Shown: in pieces, positions 6,326 through 6,577 of the stretch | How the letters are laid out: every line of letters begins with the position of its first letter | Position numbering within the stretch: the stretch's first letter is position 1 | DNA from: Methanobacteriota archaeon | GTDB lineage: Archaea > Thermoplasmatota > Poseidoniia > Poseidoniales > Poseidoniaceae | DNA: 6,577 bases | Reading direction: 5' to 3' | Assembly: GCA_002706615.1 (NCBI GenBank) | Contig: PALS01000056.1 | Coordinates: 1-6,577, forward strand | The notes under the pieces: model-generated | Told to the model about the DNA's origin: nothing | Databases searched by the model: none | The model's input: the letters and a program-made list of their open reading frames with translations, nothing else | Made by a program: the position numbers and the translations under genes

Positions 6326-6331
6326 GGCGAT
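6323..6331 (+). promoter_or_regulatory. Shine-Dalgarno site of S3, overlapping the L22 stop
   Basis: TGAGGCGAT repeats the stop-fused pattern of the upstream genes but has C in place of the usual T of GGTG, a slightly weaker match. The S3 ATG follows four bases later. Confidence 0.6.
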
Positions 6332-6335
6332 TTAA

Positions 6336-6577
6336 ATGAGTGAAAATAAGAGTACCCTACGCAAAATCATCGACCGAAATGTCGAGAGGCATTTGGTCAA
6401 AGAGTTCTTGATGAACAATACAAAGAAAGCTGGATTTGGAGGATTAGATATCCGCCGTACTCCAGCTGGAACTGAAGTTACTGTAAAGGCGGAAAGACCT
6501 GGAATGGTAATCGGTAGAAAAGGTAAGATCATCAATGACTTGCAAAAGAGACTTTCTGAAGAATTTAGTATTGACAA
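6336..6577 (+). CDS. rps3: 30S ribosomal protein S3 (uS3), N-terminal part, cut by window
   Basis: uS3 sits at the mRNA entry channel of the small subunit. The 80 complete codons before the right edge cover the N-terminal helix and most of the KH type II domain. The start MSENKSTLRKIIDRNVERHL is followed by VKEFLMNNTKKAGFGGLDIRRTP (21-43). The RNA-binding loop VIGRKGKIINDLQKRL (58-73) carries the KH GxxG signature as GRKG (60-63). The reading frame remains open to the edge. Its position after L22 is the universal operon order; the C-terminal domain lies outside the window. Confidence 0.95.
   Translation, partial: MSENKSTLRKIIDRNVERHLVKEFLMNNTKKAGFGGLDIRRTPAGTEVTVKAERPGMVIGRKGKIINDLQKRLSEEFSID

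Noticed and set aside
2305..6577. Minus-strand and shifted-frame open frames across the ribosomal genes (for example 5148-5567 and 6332-6577)
   Set aside because: They are antisense or out-of-frame shadows of firmly identified ribosomal protein genes and have no family resemblance.
1..6577. Mobile elements, CRISPR arrays or a defence island
   Set aside because: No long direct or terminal repeats, no transposase and no regularly spaced repeats were seen. The helicase is a housekeeping Hef, not a defence helicase, and the rest is a ribosomal operon.

Overview
The window is a stretch of archaeal chromosome, very probably from the Euryarchaeota in the broad sense. Three things support this. The ribosomal proteins are of the archaeal/eukaryotic type: a long L3, an L4 of the RPHRGK...GGRRAH type, and long L22 and S19. 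The gene order L3-L4-L23-L2-S19-L22-S3 is the archaeal form of the S10 operon. The left end carries a Hef-type helicase/nuclease, a protein typical of euryarchaea. Moderate base composition, Lys/acid-rich extensions on several ribosomal proteins and GAGGTGA-type Shine-Dalgarno sites fit an uncultured mesophilic lineage. Thermoplasmatota such as marine group II/III are a reasonable guess, but this is an inference and not proven here.

Layout. Positions 1-1955 (minus strand) hold the N-terminal 651 codons of hef. They comprise a complete SF2 helicase, a charged linker with a possible PCNA-binding motif, and the first residues of the ERCC4 nuclease (VDHRE) before the window ends. Positions 1956-2290 are a divergent intergenic region. 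It holds weak promoter candidates for both directions and, next to the ribosomal operon, a GC-rich segment (about 2140-2260) that can fold into several hairpins closed by a 6-bp helix. From 2291 to the right edge there is one tightly packed plus-strand operon: L3, L4, L23, L2, S19, L22 and the first 80 codons of S3.

How the genes work together. The seven ribosomal proteins build the core of both subunits. L2, L3 and L4 surround the peptidyl-transferase centre and tunnel entrance, L22 and L23 line the tunnel and its exit, and S19 and S3 sit in the small-subunit head. All six complete genes end in TGA. At most junctions the stop is fused to, or lies within a few bases of, a GAGGTG Shine-Dalgarno site, which suggests coupled translation. 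Hef acts in replication-fork repair and shares only the intergenic region with the operon.

No clearly new system is visible. The items most worth checking are the structured leader before L3, the stop/Shine-Dalgarno architecture, the PIP-like motif in Hef and the lineage-specific extensions of S19, L22 and L4.
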